A stretch of 64,000 nucleotides of DNA from Musa acuminata AAA Group (lineage: Eukaryota; Streptophyta; Magnoliopsida; Zingiberales; Musaceae). Below, one piece after another: positions 45,276-57,010 of the stretch. The stretch lies in the NCBI RefSeq assembly GCF_036884655.1, contig NC_088344.1, positions 33,065,001 through 33,129,000 of the forward strand. The letters are read 5' to 3'. Both the position numbers and the translations under genes were made by a program. Position 1 is the first letter of the stretch. Each line of letters begins with the position of its first letter. Under the pieces are notes generated by a model that worked only from the letters and a program-made list of their open reading frames with translations, did no database searches and was not told the origin of the DNA.

Positions 45276-48128
45276 ATGGCGAGCTGGAGAAGAAGCTTAG
45301 GGAACCTGAGGACGTTCGTAGGGAACGCAACAGGAGGCCTCCGAGGGGGAGCCAACCTCGCCTCGTGGGTCGTGGCGGGCACCTTGGCGTACTTCCTGTG
45401 GGTCAAGCCGGCTCAAGATCTCAAGAGGGAGCAGGAGGTAATTCCCATCTTAATTCGTTTATCTCTGTTTCGTATCTGGGATTTTGGTGTTCTCCAACAA
45501 TTGAGACGGAAAAGTTAGTAATTCGAGAGGAAGCATGCATTCTAGGTTTCAAATGCCTTATTAGAAGACTCCAAAACCTTTTCCTTATCCTTCTTCTTTA
45601 GATGCGATCGTATTGTAGCCCCAATTAGCAATCCGCAAGCGGAGATGGATACAATCATGCATTTTTGTGCCTCTTTCCATTGAAACTCCGAGGAACAGGC
45701 ATTTTCTTCGTTGGTATGATAGATACCATTAGTGCTGTCACCGATAACTTCTTTATGACCGATGTAAGATTGTTTCTCCAGTGAGAGTATAGCAGCATAT
45801 GTTGTTAATTCTTCCTATGCAGCTTAGAAGCCATTGAGTTACTACTTATTCGGCACGATAACTTTCATCTGACAGTGTTGTGTTCTTAAATCTGCATCAC
45901 CTATTCCAATCAAATAGGTCATAGTTATCAAAACGTTAAGCAACCAGCCATTAGTATAATTTAGACATCTCTTGTCCAATCACATATATGATCGAGGAAA
46001 TGGTTAAACCATGATTTAACCTTGTTGCTCAGGAAATAAACAGCAAGCTGTAGTTTGACAATTTTGGGTTGATTACATATACAGTCTTCTGCGGTTGAGT
46101 ATATGACATCCCTTTTTAATAAATATTGCCACAACCATGTTTCTTTGGTCTTCGGCCAAGTATCAGCAAATATAATCAACATTGGCTTACCTTGGCTTAT
46201 GGACGTAACCAAATATGTTAGATGATATTTCCTCATTTTGCCCAGTCGATACTGTTGCTAATATTTGTCAATTTTTACTGTCGTTTTTTGTTATTTTAGA
46301 TCTCCATCTCAATGTCCTCATCTCTCCTACACTATTTGTTTTTTTTTTTTGCATACATCAATTCTTAATTGTCCAACACTGCCATCCATAAAAGCACAGT
46401 TAATTTCTTGTCTAGTGAAATTTTCCTCCCATTTGAAGTGATTATCAATGGTTGCACAACATTTCAGATGTTTCTCACCATATTAATCAGTCCACAATAA
46501 GTAGTAATATCTTAGTTTCCAAATTATCTTTAATTTTGAATAAGTTTCTACTTTGTTATTGATTATTATGATGTGATAAAGTCATCAACAAGCAGTCTCT
46601 ATTATGGTACTTCATCATCGAGTTTCTCCATCACAAATGTTATTAGGTTTGAACTTAAGATTTACACCTATCATGACTCTAGTATAATTGAGAATTCAGG
46701 CAATAGTCTTTTAGACAAATAAATAATATAAACTTCATCCTAGCAAAGCCAATCGCTTTGTTGATGTTGATGTTGCAATGTTGAGGGAATAACTTAAATA
46801 AATTAAATATGTTGTGGTTCTGAAGCAGAATCGGTCCTTAAAGTTGGTCAATGTGATGAAATGAGGATGACCACTATGAAATGGCTGGGTAGCTACCAGG
46901 CAACTAGTCAAACAGGAACCTAATCTACTTTTATAACCCTGAAAATATGATTCCTAATAGCGAACAAATTGTCTAAGCAATACTGCATAGACTCTAGACA
47001 CTAAATAGACTCTTAGGTAACTTGTTGTCTTCAGTCATTGGTTGCTAGTCTATCATAAATTGTCTGATTCAGTAACATGTTGGGTTCGACTTCCAAGCTA
47101 CAATGTTGATGTGGTCATTGATTATTATGTATAACTCAGGATCCTTGCATCACCAATGACCCTGCGCAGGTTGGTCATATGTTGCCAAGTCATTGGGAAT
47201 CCTGACTCTTAGCAAAATTAACTTTATACTTTGAGGCTTCAGAGAGAAAAATACAAATAGAGCAGCCCAATGCACGAGACTTCTATCAATATGGGGCCTG
47301 GGGTTTGACATGTAAAACCAGTAACTTATTGTTACAAAAATTGTTTCCATGTTATATAGCTGCAGAATATGCTAAATTGCTAGCTCTAATGAAAAGATTG
47401 ATGCTAATCCTTTTATGCTCTTACATCTTTAGAGTGAAAAACAGCTCGCATGATAGGCATGTCCCCATCACTGTATCTATTTGCATTTAGAGTGGAAAAC
47501 AGATAACCTACTGACATGTAACTATGTCAAAAATCAGAATTGCCTTTCCGGAATAATAGTTGCCTTATATGTCAAAATGACATGTAACACCATGCACATA
47601 TCTGATCCATATGCCCTTCTGTTAGTATTTCTTTGCCTCAAAATGCCTTTTAGTTTCCTACCATCCATCCTGAAGTTTTATTTACATGAGCTTTTATTTA
47701 CTTTGTTCCGGCATCATAGCCTTTTATAACCATTGGTGTTCTATCTAAAACATTTATAAATTACAAGTATGTGATGTGGTTATAATTCTATCAGTCTAAT
47801 TGCTTTCCTATATTTGGTAGTTCTTGGAGAAGGATTTTATAGTTTAATTGTTCATGCATTCGAGTCTTCTTGTGCTTTAGGAGAGAGCTGCTGCAGCTGC
47901 AGCCTCAGATCCTTACCGCTATGTCGAGAAACGAAAACCCATTCCTGATCCTCAGGTAGTCTCTTTTGTCTTTAGAAATGAGGATGTGTTATTTATGGGG
48001 ACCTTTTTCATATATATTAGCGCCAGAAGACTGGTTTGATATGTGAATAATGGTCGTTCCTCCTGCACGCTCAGGAAACTGGTTTGATATATGGGAAGAG
48101 AAAGGAAACCAAGAGCTCTGGGAACTGA
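45276..48128 (+). CDS. Small conserved single-pass membrane protein of unknown function, 3 exons
   Basis: Exons: 45276-45437, 47881-47955, 48075-48128. They join in phase to 96 aa plus TGA. The protein begins MASWRRSLGNLRTFVGNATG, a basic, hydroxylated, acid-free start that could serve as mitochondrial targeting. A hydrophobic span follows at ~28-44 (LASWVVAGTLAYFLWV), then a charged tail with QDLKREQEERAAAAAAS, DPYRYVEKRKPIPDPQ and a Lys-rich end (GKRKETKSS). From memory it resembles a short plant protein annotated only as uncharacterised. Exons are short and exact, and every junction is GT-AG. Intron 1 is 2.4 kb and contains no other gene. An upstream in-frame ATG at 45249 is possible but less likely. 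AATAAA at 48310-48315 is a candidate polyadenylation signal. I assign no biochemical function. Confidence 0.82.
45438..47880 (+). other. Intron 1 of the small membrane-protein gene
   Basis: Donor GAG|GTAATT and acceptor TGCTTTAG. No domain-bearing frame or mobile element was recognised in its 2.4 kb. Confidence 0.75.
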
Positions 48129-49090
48129 TTCATCCGAAAACACCGATATCTAGTCACGGAATCTTCTGCACTTTGACATCAATGAATCTTATTTCAGGCA
48201 ACTTCTTGCTTAGCTTAAAGCTAAAAACTTTTTTTTGTTGGAAGTGCCATAAACTGTTGCACTGATACCTCCATAGACATTCATGACTGTGTATGTTGTT
48301 GTATAGATAAATAAAGAGCAATCCTTTTGGTTTTTCTGCCCTTCATGCATGCCTTTCTGCTTGTCAAGCTTCTCAAATTTGATCTCATTTTTGTCATGCA
48401 TGCAGGGATAGATGAATCTTCTGCCGATACGTATATCTGCCAAGACAAATTGTTTGTACATCTCTCATACAACTCTGACTCAATTTCCATTGAAACTTAG
48501 ACCAGACTGCCTTTCTTACATCCTGCAGATTGTTCACAAAACCACATACCAAATACAATCACTGGCCACCACTCATTGCATCTCTTCTTCCACACTCCAC
48601 TAATTTGGCAGCTTCAGCCATCAGATCTGATCCAGATCATATGTTTTTATCCTTGGTGAAATGGTGATTAGGTTGAGATCCTCTAAAGAACTTTGTCCTA
48701 TTGCCCAATTTCAGATCAAACAGAACTGATTCCCATGCAACAGTTGCCAACCATCACTTTTGATCCTCCACTAGGGTAGAAGAAGCACCCATGGATACCC
48801 ATCAAGCTCAACCCCTCCCTCTTCTTCCCCTCTCTCATCACACTCAAAGATTTAAAGTTTCATCTCTCCTGTTCCTCAAAATTTATTATTTTTGCCTAGC
48901 ATCCATTGATGTAGGATCTGCATAGAAAGAAAATGAACTCATAATGAACCTCTGATGTAGTAAAATATTTTCTTTTTCTTGACATGTAGAGATGAATAAC
49001 TTTGCTAGTTCTCGTAACTATGCATCTCGACCATTACGGATTTTGATTATTTTTTTTTGATCTTTTTTAATCTAAACTTTTTTAAGGGTT
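48129..49090. other. 3'UTR and intergenic spacer
   Basis: Apart from the polyadenylation candidate near 48310, no feature is recognised. Confidence 0.5.
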
Positions 49091-49199
49091 TGGCATCTTG
49101 TGGGGTCCGAATCCTTTTATGTGTGGCCCTAATCATAATTTACAGCCGACCAAATTAAACAATGCAATCTGCCTATGTTCATATGCTTACACCACCAAA

Positions 49200-49800
49200 A
49201 GTGAGCACTTTGAGAGAACCCTCCCAACATTAGCTCATGGATGGCGACCGGCAACCGAGGAGCACGCCATCATTTCAATCCCCATAAACAAATCACCGAT
49301 CGACCTCGCTTAAAGTCAAGGCCGGTTGGAGTTATCGATACGGGGATGGAGAGGAGCTGTGCTGTGTGGGTGAATGCAATGGATTGGATCGAGGAGCACG
49401 ACGAGAGCGGGCGGGCGATGGGACGCACATGGCCGGCTTCCGACAAGACAAAGCGCCGCGCTGCTTATTCTATGCTCCTCACTGCATCACCTGCTTCCCC
49501 CCCCCCCCTCCCCGTGCTTTCGGCCCCATGGGATCAGAGTACGTGGATGCTCGAGCCATGTCGGCCTCGATCACGACATCGATCTTGGTGGCTCTCCGTC
49601 CTCAACACCTGTCATCTTTGGGGCTTTTCATCAAACAGGTGGTGACTTCTAGTTCGCCTCCAACCCCAGAGTTACAGTCTGTCACACAAGCTACAATATT
49701 ACTGGGACACATGAAAGCACCCACCAGGACGGAAGCATCACTCTACAGTCACAAAGAACTGATCCCCATGCTTTCTCTTACCAAGATCTGAAGGTATGCT
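49200..49800 (+). other. Unassigned GC-rich island with overlapping open frames
   Basis: Three overlapping plus-strand frames (49241-49645, 49366-49791, 49374-49652) occur in a locally GC-rich segment that includes a C11 run (49498-49508). A splice-donor-like AAG|GTATGC follows at 49793. None of the three translations shows a recognisable domain. It may be an untranslated transcript, a gene relic or chance. Confidence 0.25.
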
Positions 49801-50475
49801 TTGGCATCAATGGCTTTCGGAAAGGCCCTCATGTTGTATTAGATTCTGCAGACACATTAATTTAGTACCCCCCTACAAGGCTATGTAAGAAGACTAGGAA
49901 TCTGTCAATTTATCTGCATACATTCAGTACACATCTGAATTGAAAACCATTAGTCTCCATTCATCTCATGAATGAAAGAAACACTTTGGTTCCATGATGT
50001 ATCACATAAATCTAATGCAAGCAGCATTCTCTTATTTATTCTTCATCTGTGATATTGTATCCTTTTATGTGATTGAGGAAACCTAAGACTGGAATCATTT
50101 ATATGAGTAATTATTCCATGAGGGGGCCTTATTGATACACTCTTCTCATCAATGATTACATCATTTCCGTCACACTCATCGAACCCTCTGTGAGAGATTA
50201 TGACATTCTGGTTGCATTCTTTGGACATCTAATAATAAACTTAGATCTTACTAAAATCGATCCATGACTCCTATCAATATTCGTAATTTCTTGAGTTGTT
50301 CTGAAACTCGAGTTAGTAGCTGACTACTAGACTAACACTGCATTTGAAATGGAAGATTAAAGATTGCATCTTGAGTTGTTTGGTGTTTGGAAATCTTCAA
50401 GATCATTTACTTTATGAGCACTGTGGTGAATGAATTGGCTACAGGCTGGAGAAGGGAGGAGAGAACCGAGAGCAG
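49801..50475. other. Intergenic spacer, nothing recognised
   Basis: Short frames only, and no repeat or RNA gene seen. Confidence 0.5.
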
Positions 50476-50479
50476 GGCG

Positions 50480-50516
50480 TCCTCCTCCTCCTCCTCCTCC
50501 TCCTCCTCCTCCTCCA
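50480..50516. repeat. (TCC)n trinucleotide microsatellite
   Basis: About twelve TCC units, which produce Ser or Gly homopolymer frames that are not genes. Confidence 0.93.
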
Positions 50517-50539
50517 GTAATGGCCACCGCAAAGCGAAG

Positions 50540-50580
50540 CTGTTGACCCGCTTCCATGCCCGACCGACACGTGTCCGACA
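50540..50580. promoter_or_regulatory. Candidate stress-response element cluster (W-box, DRE core, ABRE/G-box)
   Basis: TTGACC (50543-50548), ACCGAC (50563-50568) and CACGTG (50568-50573, inside the 10-base palindrome GACACGTGTC) fall within about 30 bases. The cluster lies about 1.03 kb upstream of the AHL start at 51607. Short motifs like these also arise by chance. Confidence 0.35.
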
Positions 50581-51606
50581 ACTGCACGGCCGACAGCGGC
50601 ATTCCTTTGACCACTTGACTGGACGTGCTTGATCTCATCTCACACCCTCTGTCATCTTCCCCAGCAGAAGAGACTTCATCTGAGCATGTAATCCTTCCTC
50701 GAAGATGCAAGCTTTGATGCGTAATGGTGAGGAATATTGTTGCATGAAAAGATCGTGCTTGCCGCCTTCTAGTTCTTTCATTGATGCGTTGCACATTAAT
50801 CTCGCAGCCTTAAATGGAACAGCAGATGGAATCGGCAATCCTCCCAACATTATAGGTCAGTGGAAAGAGATGACCTTGTCGTTGCCACCCATGGATAGCA
50901 CCTTCAACCTTCCATCTATGTGTTAGCATGACATGATAACATGGTAAAAGAATACCCATTACCTTACATTGTACGCAAATAAAGGCACTCAAGTCCATAT
51001 AATATACCCTTCTTTTATGGCCATTAAACTATGACTTCCTCCATCTTTGCATACAATAAGTTCCACAAGATAGTCCAATCCTTCATTGTCTCTCTCTCCT
51101 TCTCAACAAATAGCCATTGCATCCATCCTTTCTTTCCTCCTCTCAGAACCCACCTTCCATCCACAGCTCAGCTCTGAGACCACCGTTCGTCCTCTTCTTG
51201 GATTCTTGACGGCATCATCATGGAGAAGCATTCTCGAGTGGTTGCTTGGCTTTTGTAGACCAACACCAACCTTAAAGCAGATCTGTATGGTAAAACAGAT
51301 TGCAGCTTTTGATGGTGCTGTCAGGAGACAAGGCTACTCTTGATGTTACCGGAGATTACACCGAGTAAAAGGTGGTAGAAGACACAATCCTCATCTCGGT
51401 TTCTATTGCTTTTGTTTCTGAGTCTTCTTCCAAGTGGCTTCGATCTGTTCCGACAACGAAGAAGACGAGGAAAGATCTCAGCTTTGGCTTTGGTTTGAGG
51501 GGTAAGTCTTTGGACGGTAGAAGATTTGAAGAGAAGAGGGTAATAGGTGAAGAGGGGAGAAGCGAAGCTGGCAAACAAGTGGTGGGAGAGAGTCGATGTG
51601 TCCACT

Positions 51607-52491
51607 ATGGCCGGGATGGAATCCGGCAGCGGAAGCGGCGGCAGCGGAGGCTCTTCGCGTTACCTCCACCACCTCCTTTGCCCGCCGCCGCCGTCGACCC
51701 ACGTCCCGCCGCAGGATTCCAAGCCATCCCCGGAGAAAAGCCCCAAGGTCTCGCCCGACCACGGCGGCGGCGACCAGCCGTCTGACTCCTCCCCGGCGGG
51801 TGCATCCGGGGGCCCCGTCCGCCGCCCCCGCGGCCGCCCGCCCGGCTCCAAGAACAAGCCGAAGCCCCCGATCATAGTCACCCGCGACAGCCCCAACGCC
51901 CTCCGCTCCCACGTGCTCGAGGTAGCCAGCGGCGCCGACGTATTCGAATGCGTCTCCGACTACGCTCGGCGGCGGGGGCGGGGCGTCTCCGTCCTCAGCG
52001 GCACCGGCGCGGTCACCAACGTGGCCCTACGCCAGCCCGGGGCGTCGACGCCCGGGAGCGTGGTGGCGACGCTCAGAGGCCGGTTCGAGATCATCTCGCT
52101 GACGGGGACCGTCCTTCCTCCTCCGGCCCCGCCAGGCGCCGGGGGGCTGTCCGTGTTCCTCTCCGGAGGACAGGGACAGGTGATCGGAGGCAGCGTAGCA
52201 GGGCCGCTGGTGGCGACGGGGCCGGTGGTGCTGATGGTGGCGTCCTTCACCAATGCGGTTTACGAGCGGCTGCCACTGGAAGGCGACGAGGAGGAGGCGG
52301 AGGCTGCGGTGCAGGGTCAGCAACCGGCGGTCTCGCAGTCCTCGGGCATTACCGGAGGCGGCGGTGAGGGCGGGGGCAGCGGCGGCACCAGTGGCGTCCC
52401 ATTCTATAACCTAACTGGGAACATGGGGAGTTACCAGCTTCCCGGTGATGCCTTTGCATGGGGCGGTGGCGGGGTTCGGCCACCCTTCTAA
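51607..52491 (+). CDS. AT-hook motif nuclear-localized (AHL) protein, one AT-hook plus PPC domain, intronless
   Basis: The 294-aa product from the ATG at 51607 ([11 protein letters not shown]) is encoded by one GC-rich exon; an in-frame ATG at 51547 would add 20 residues. A low-complexity Gly/Ser/Pro N-terminus precedes one AT-hook ([17 protein letters not shown], residues ~72-88). The PPC/DUF296 domain follows (~98-222), starting [13 protein letters not shown] and containing the [10 protein letters not shown] hallmark (~158-167). The tail is acidic, then Gly-rich. This matches the intronless single-hook AHL class, whose members form homo- or hetero-trimers through the PPC domain, bind AT-rich DNA in the nucleus and restrain growth and organ development. 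The DNA-binding and PPC core motifs appear intact. The member number within the family cannot be set from this sequence alone. Overlapping antisense frames are shadows of its GC-rich codons. Confidence 0.95.
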   Translation: MAGMESGSGSGGSGGSSRYLHHLLCPPPPSTHVPPQDSKPSPEKSPKVSPDHGGGDQPSDSSPAGASGGPVRRPRGRPPGSKNKPKPPIIVTRDSPNALRSHVLEVASGADVFECVSDYARRRGRGVSVLSGTGAVTNVALRQPGASTPGSVVATLRGRFEIISLTGTVLPPPAPPGAGGLSVFLSGGQGQVIGGSVAGPLVATGPVVLMVASFTNAVYERLPLEGDEEEAEAAVQGQQPAVSQSSGITGGGGEGGGSGGTSGVPFYNLTGNMGSYQLPGDAFAWGGGGVRPPF

Positions 52492-53400
52492 TTTTTCACA
52501 GACAAGCTTTCTACTCTTCTGCCTGATTTATAATACCCATTGCTGTTAGACAAAGAAGAAGAGAAGCTTCCACTCTTCTTGTTGGTTTGTGTGTGATGTT
52601 ACAAGATGGTTTCTCGGAGGAGCTCCTCAATGTGCAATCACAGAGAGAAGTCATTACATTTACTCCTACCTCAGAAGCTTTCTGGTCTGATTCTGGAATC
52701 CAAGAGAAGTCGGAGTCGAAGGTAATGAGAAGGAAGACCAGATTGGATGATGGGATATCTGCCAAGGTGAGTGGATTCAAAGTCCATTCCTAGATGTTAC
52801 TTCAGATTGATGACTCCTCTTGTTTTCTTCTCCGCCATTCAATGTCATGTACTTCTGTTTGATTTCAATTGCTAGATTTGGTCTACATATATATCATATG
52901 GGATTTGAACTCCTGAAGAAACACAGCTTCCAAATATTTTAGTGTCATCTATGCATGTGGATTTTCCTTCATTTTGTAGTTAGATAGATTTACTAGTCAA
53001 TGTTAGAGTGAGAGTGTTGGTGAAGAGAGTATGAAGTGCAGTTCTTTATTCAGTGTGCACATATAAGACAGGCTCACATGAAATATTAAAGCAGATGGAG
53101 AGATTCTCATCATCTGCTTCCATTGTTTTTATCCCTATACTGCACTGTAAGAGAGAGAAATAGACTGCATGATTACTGAAATTTTGATAGCTTTATCATC
53201 TAAAACATATTATATACATGTGTGTGTAATCTGTCACTTTTCTACACCATATTAACCTTGTAATAATACCTACTTACATGTCATACAGCTATCTTTTAAG
53301 TGGTTTTCCATTATCTATGAACTCAAGGAAAGCAGATAGTATTGTTATATCTGAGCTCACTGTCTGCTATAGCAGCAACTTGACTAGATATCCTCTTGCA
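52492..53400. other. AHL 3' region and spacer
   Basis: The frame 52587-52793 has no domain and probably lies in the 3'UTR. No other signal. Confidence 0.45.
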
Positions 53401-53405
53401 TGGGC

Positions 53406-53408
<3 letters not shown>

Positions 53409-53448
<40 letters not shown>
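53409..53448. repeat. (TC)n microsatellite
   Basis: About twenty TC units. Confidence 0.93.
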
Positions 53449-53449
<1 letters not shown>

Positions 53450-55320
53450 TTTCAGATGGTTTTTGCACCTGTAATGATTTATTTTCATACCTTTCTCATC
53501 AAGTTGCTGATCAAAACATGTATGCACTTCATATCTTCATCCATGTGGTGTACTTGGATGTGTGGAGACTATTGGTTTGTATTTGTAGGATACTGCTTTC
53601 TTTGACCTACTGCATGGAATTCTTAAAGCTTAAGAACATTGACATTATGAACAACCCCACACTTGAAAACATCAAAGACTAGACTCTTGATTCAAACATA
53701 TTGCTAAACAATTGTGATAGGTTCTGGGAAGCCATCACTAGCATGATTCTGATCAAAGCACTATCTTATTATGATATATTTTGGTATCAATATGTATGAC
53801 AAACTTAGCAAATAGTATATGCCTGAAAATAAAAAGAAGTTACAAAGGAAGAGAGATTAATTATGTAGGTGATGTGGCCTTCACAGACAAATTGTTGAAT
53901 TCTTTCATGATTACATGTTCTTCAGTCAGCTAAAAGTATTATTAATAGTATAGATAATGAATTCAGGAAAGAGACACCTCAACTTGCATTACAAAAGTTC
54001 AGAGCACATTTGACCAGAATTATGCCTTCTGGATTCTTGGCCATCACACTGCAGAGTAAAACATTTCCAAGTTACAGCTTAGAAGATATTATTGCCACCC
54101 ATTTATACTGTTCTTGTGGACCTATGAATTGAAATTAGTAGATCAGTAAAAATCATGATAATTAATCATAGAAATAAATTGCTATCTTATCATACTGGTA
54201 AGGTGATCAAATGTAGTTCCAATCTCACTCACCATCAGCTAGAGGCTGCAGCTACTACAAAGAATGCATGAAGAACTGTAAATAATTGATTTCTCAAACC
54301 TAATTCTTCTACTTCTTCTTCTTCTTCTTCTTCTTTGATGTTCATCTTTGGGAGAAAGCTAGACTAGGAGACAAGTAGATGATTGCAATAAGAAGGCTTG
54401 GCTAGAAAACTCAGTTAACTCCTTGGTTCTTTGTTCATTTACACATAAGATAATATGAATGATGTGACATCTTCCAACCTCCAAATTAACTTCTAATAAT
54501 TTATGATGATTAAGTTGCATTTGTAAGTTCTGAGATCAGTGATGCTCGGCATCTCTTTCCTTCTTCATTCATCCCCTCCTTTCTACATGATGATCAACTT
54601 CATGCTTGATCCAATGAGCTTCTACAACCAGATCCACATTCATTCACTTCCATCAAGCTCTTATGTTAGTCTCAATGAAAATAGAGTCATTGTGTTTCTC
54701 AGATTATGGACCCAACATGAGTCAGTTGGATCATGAATTGATAGACATGATTAACCTGATTATATAATGAGTTGGGTTTGGATTCAGGAGTTTGACACAA
54801 ATTTTTTTTACCCAGATTTACATGATTAGTTATTAAATCGGACATTCATGTTAAGCATTTTAGACTAATGTGATTGTCTTATGATAAATCAAATCATATT
54901 ATAACCGGTTAATTAGATATTATAATTAGTTATTTTTAGTATTTTAATCTCTATATTTTTAAAAGTTACATTGATATGCATGTAGTTAGAAAATAAAATA
55001 TTTAACCCCTTTACTCCAACAAAATTCCTCTCTTGATTTTTTAACATATTAATATTTCACTTCGTAAGTATACAAATCCTAATGTAATTTTTTAAAGTAT
55101 AAAGATGAAAATACTAAAAGTAGTTAATTACATGAAGTAATCTATACTTAACACTGTCATAATTGAATTCTTAAGTCTCTTAGAAACTTCAACTAATACA
55201 ACCATATAAGATTTGGATTTAATCTTTAATCATATTAATTAAATGAGTTAATTTTGATTAATTCCTTGTGTATTAACAATATGCATCTTTTAATTATATA
55301 CCACCATTCATATGCCCTTT
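53449..55320. other. Intergenic spacer with a (TTC)n tract
   Basis: (TTC)n lies at about 54310-54335. The remainder is AT-rich without recognisable genes. Confidence 0.5.
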
Positions 55321-55324
55321 TTTG

Positions 55325-55329
<5 letters not shown>

Positions 55330-55422
<93 letters not shown>

Positions 55423-55447
55423 ACACACACACACACACACACACACA
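55330..55447. repeat. Compound microsatellite (TA)n(GA)n(CA)n
   Basis: Three dinucleotide blocks abut without spacer: TA at about 55330-55372, GA at about 55373-55418 and CA at about 55419-55447. Confidence 0.95.
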
Positions 55448-55594
55448 TTCATGGTGAGCGATGTGACTCCTTTCGACCTCGACGAAGTTTCCAGTGTGTT
55501 GCGACGTCCATATCACACTCGACTTTTTGGGTCACATGCGATGTATCAGTCTCTTGGCATCGATTTAGATTAATTCTACTGCAAGATTTCTTAG

Positions 55595-55880
55595 TTCTCG
55601 AAATTTCAATGGATTGGACCGGGTCGAACCGAGTCGATGTGACCCATCGACGCCAATTGCATGGGCAAGCCATACCCGTCGCGTGAAAGGATCGAGGTTT
55701 TATGCACCCGAATCGACCGAGCCCGAGTTAGTTCCGACACGTATGCAGTTCATAATTCTCGAATCCTCAACGGATTGGACCGGGTCGAACCGGGTCGACG
55801 TGACCGATCGACACCGATTGCATGGGATAGCCGAACCCGTCGTGTGAAAGGATCGAGGTTTACTGCAGCCGAAATGGTTG
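55595..55880. repeat. Direct tandem duplication, period 161 bp
   Basis: TTCTCGAA at 55595 and 55756 begins two copies. Each continues with GGATTGGACCGGGTCGAACC, a GTCGAYGTGACC segment, ATTGCATGGG and GTGAAAGGATCGAGGTTT. The copies differ by scattered substitutions, many at CpG sites. Confidence 0.9.
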
Positions 55881-56600
55881 ACGACAGACGAGCGTAACGG
55901 CCATCGGCAGTGGACCATGCCGTGACGCTTTCCAACGGCCCCTGATACGACCGACGTTTCCGAAATAACGGATCCGTACCGGTACGCGAGGCGCGCCCCG
56001 CCTTCCTAATCGCCTGCAATTAATATCTACGCTCGCCCGGTGGGTCCCGGCCGCCGGAGGGGCAGGTGGCGCTCTAGTGGGGCGCGGGTGGTACCGTGGG
56101 TGCGTTGAGGGGGGCTTCCGGAGTTGTTATCATCCCATCCCCCACAAGTCGAAGAACGCTCGTCGCCCGTGCGCCACGTAGTCCACTCGGTTCGTGAATC
56201 GTGACGTGAGTCTTGGTACTGAGCTGACGGTGGAGCGGATCCACCGCCACGGTTCCAGGCTTCACATTGATTCCGAACGCGTAACAGTAGCAGATATTTC
56301 CTTATTTATTATTATTATTTTCTCATAATTCAGAAATAAAAAGGTTATCCTCTTTGCTGTGAGTAGTTTTATCGGCAAAAAAAAAGAACACTTGTAGCCT
56401 GTCTCAGACGGCGGTGATCCGCAAGAGTGGGCTCCACCGGGGTTCAGCTTCTTGTGGTGTAAAGAGGGGAGGTATCGGAAACGAGTCAAGCCGAAGAAGT
56501 AGGAAGAGCGTTAAATGCCGTCAAATGGTAATATAACACCGAAATCTGATAATCCCGAAACGCCAGTGTTCTATTCAGAATATATCTCTTCCCTCTCCCA
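55881..56600 (+). promoter_or_regulatory. GC-rich upstream region of the proton-pump-interactor-like gene
   Basis: The block 55900-56260 is CpG-rich and precedes the gene by about 0.8-1.1 kb. No domain-bearing frame occurs on either strand. Confidence 0.35.
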
Positions 56601-57002
56601 TTTTAAGATTTCTTCGTCTCTCGTTCGCTTTGTTGATCTCCGGCTGCATTCTCTCCTCCGCATCTCCTCGCTCCTCTTCGGATCCGAATTGAGGGAGATA
56701 AAGAGGAGAGAGAGATAGAGGTAGGAGTGTGAGATCTGGGGATCTGGCGGAGGGAAGCGGAATTTTGGATCTCCGGCGAGGATTTCTGGTTGTGCAGCAG
56801 CAATCCCAGGCGCAACCACCGGAACGGCCGGTGTTCTGTGAGATCTTTTTTTTTTTTTTTTTTTTTTGTCTCGAGAGGTATGCCTGCTTACTTTCTCCTC
56901 TGATCTGTTGGTTTCAATTTTGATCCGAGATGAATCTGCGGAGCGGATTTGGCCTCGTTTCTTATGAGTGATTTTGTCGTTTGTTGTTTTGCTTGATGTT
57001 AG
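56600..57002 (+). other. Probable 5'UTR exon and leader intron of the PPI-like gene
   Basis: A CT- then GA-rich leader contains a 22-base T run (56846-56867) and a donor-like GAGAG|GTATGC (GT at 56878). An acceptor-like GATGTTAG ends at 57002, eight bases before the start codon. Confidence 0.4.
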
Positions 57003-57010
57003 TCTGAGCA

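Noticed and set aside
51478..52367. Alternate-frame ORFs over the intronless AHL gene
   Set aside because: Shadows of the GC-rich AHL coding sequence, with no recognisable domain.
53278..53682. 134-codon frame spanning a (TC)n tract
   Set aside because: Low complexity, no domain, no suitable splice or start context.
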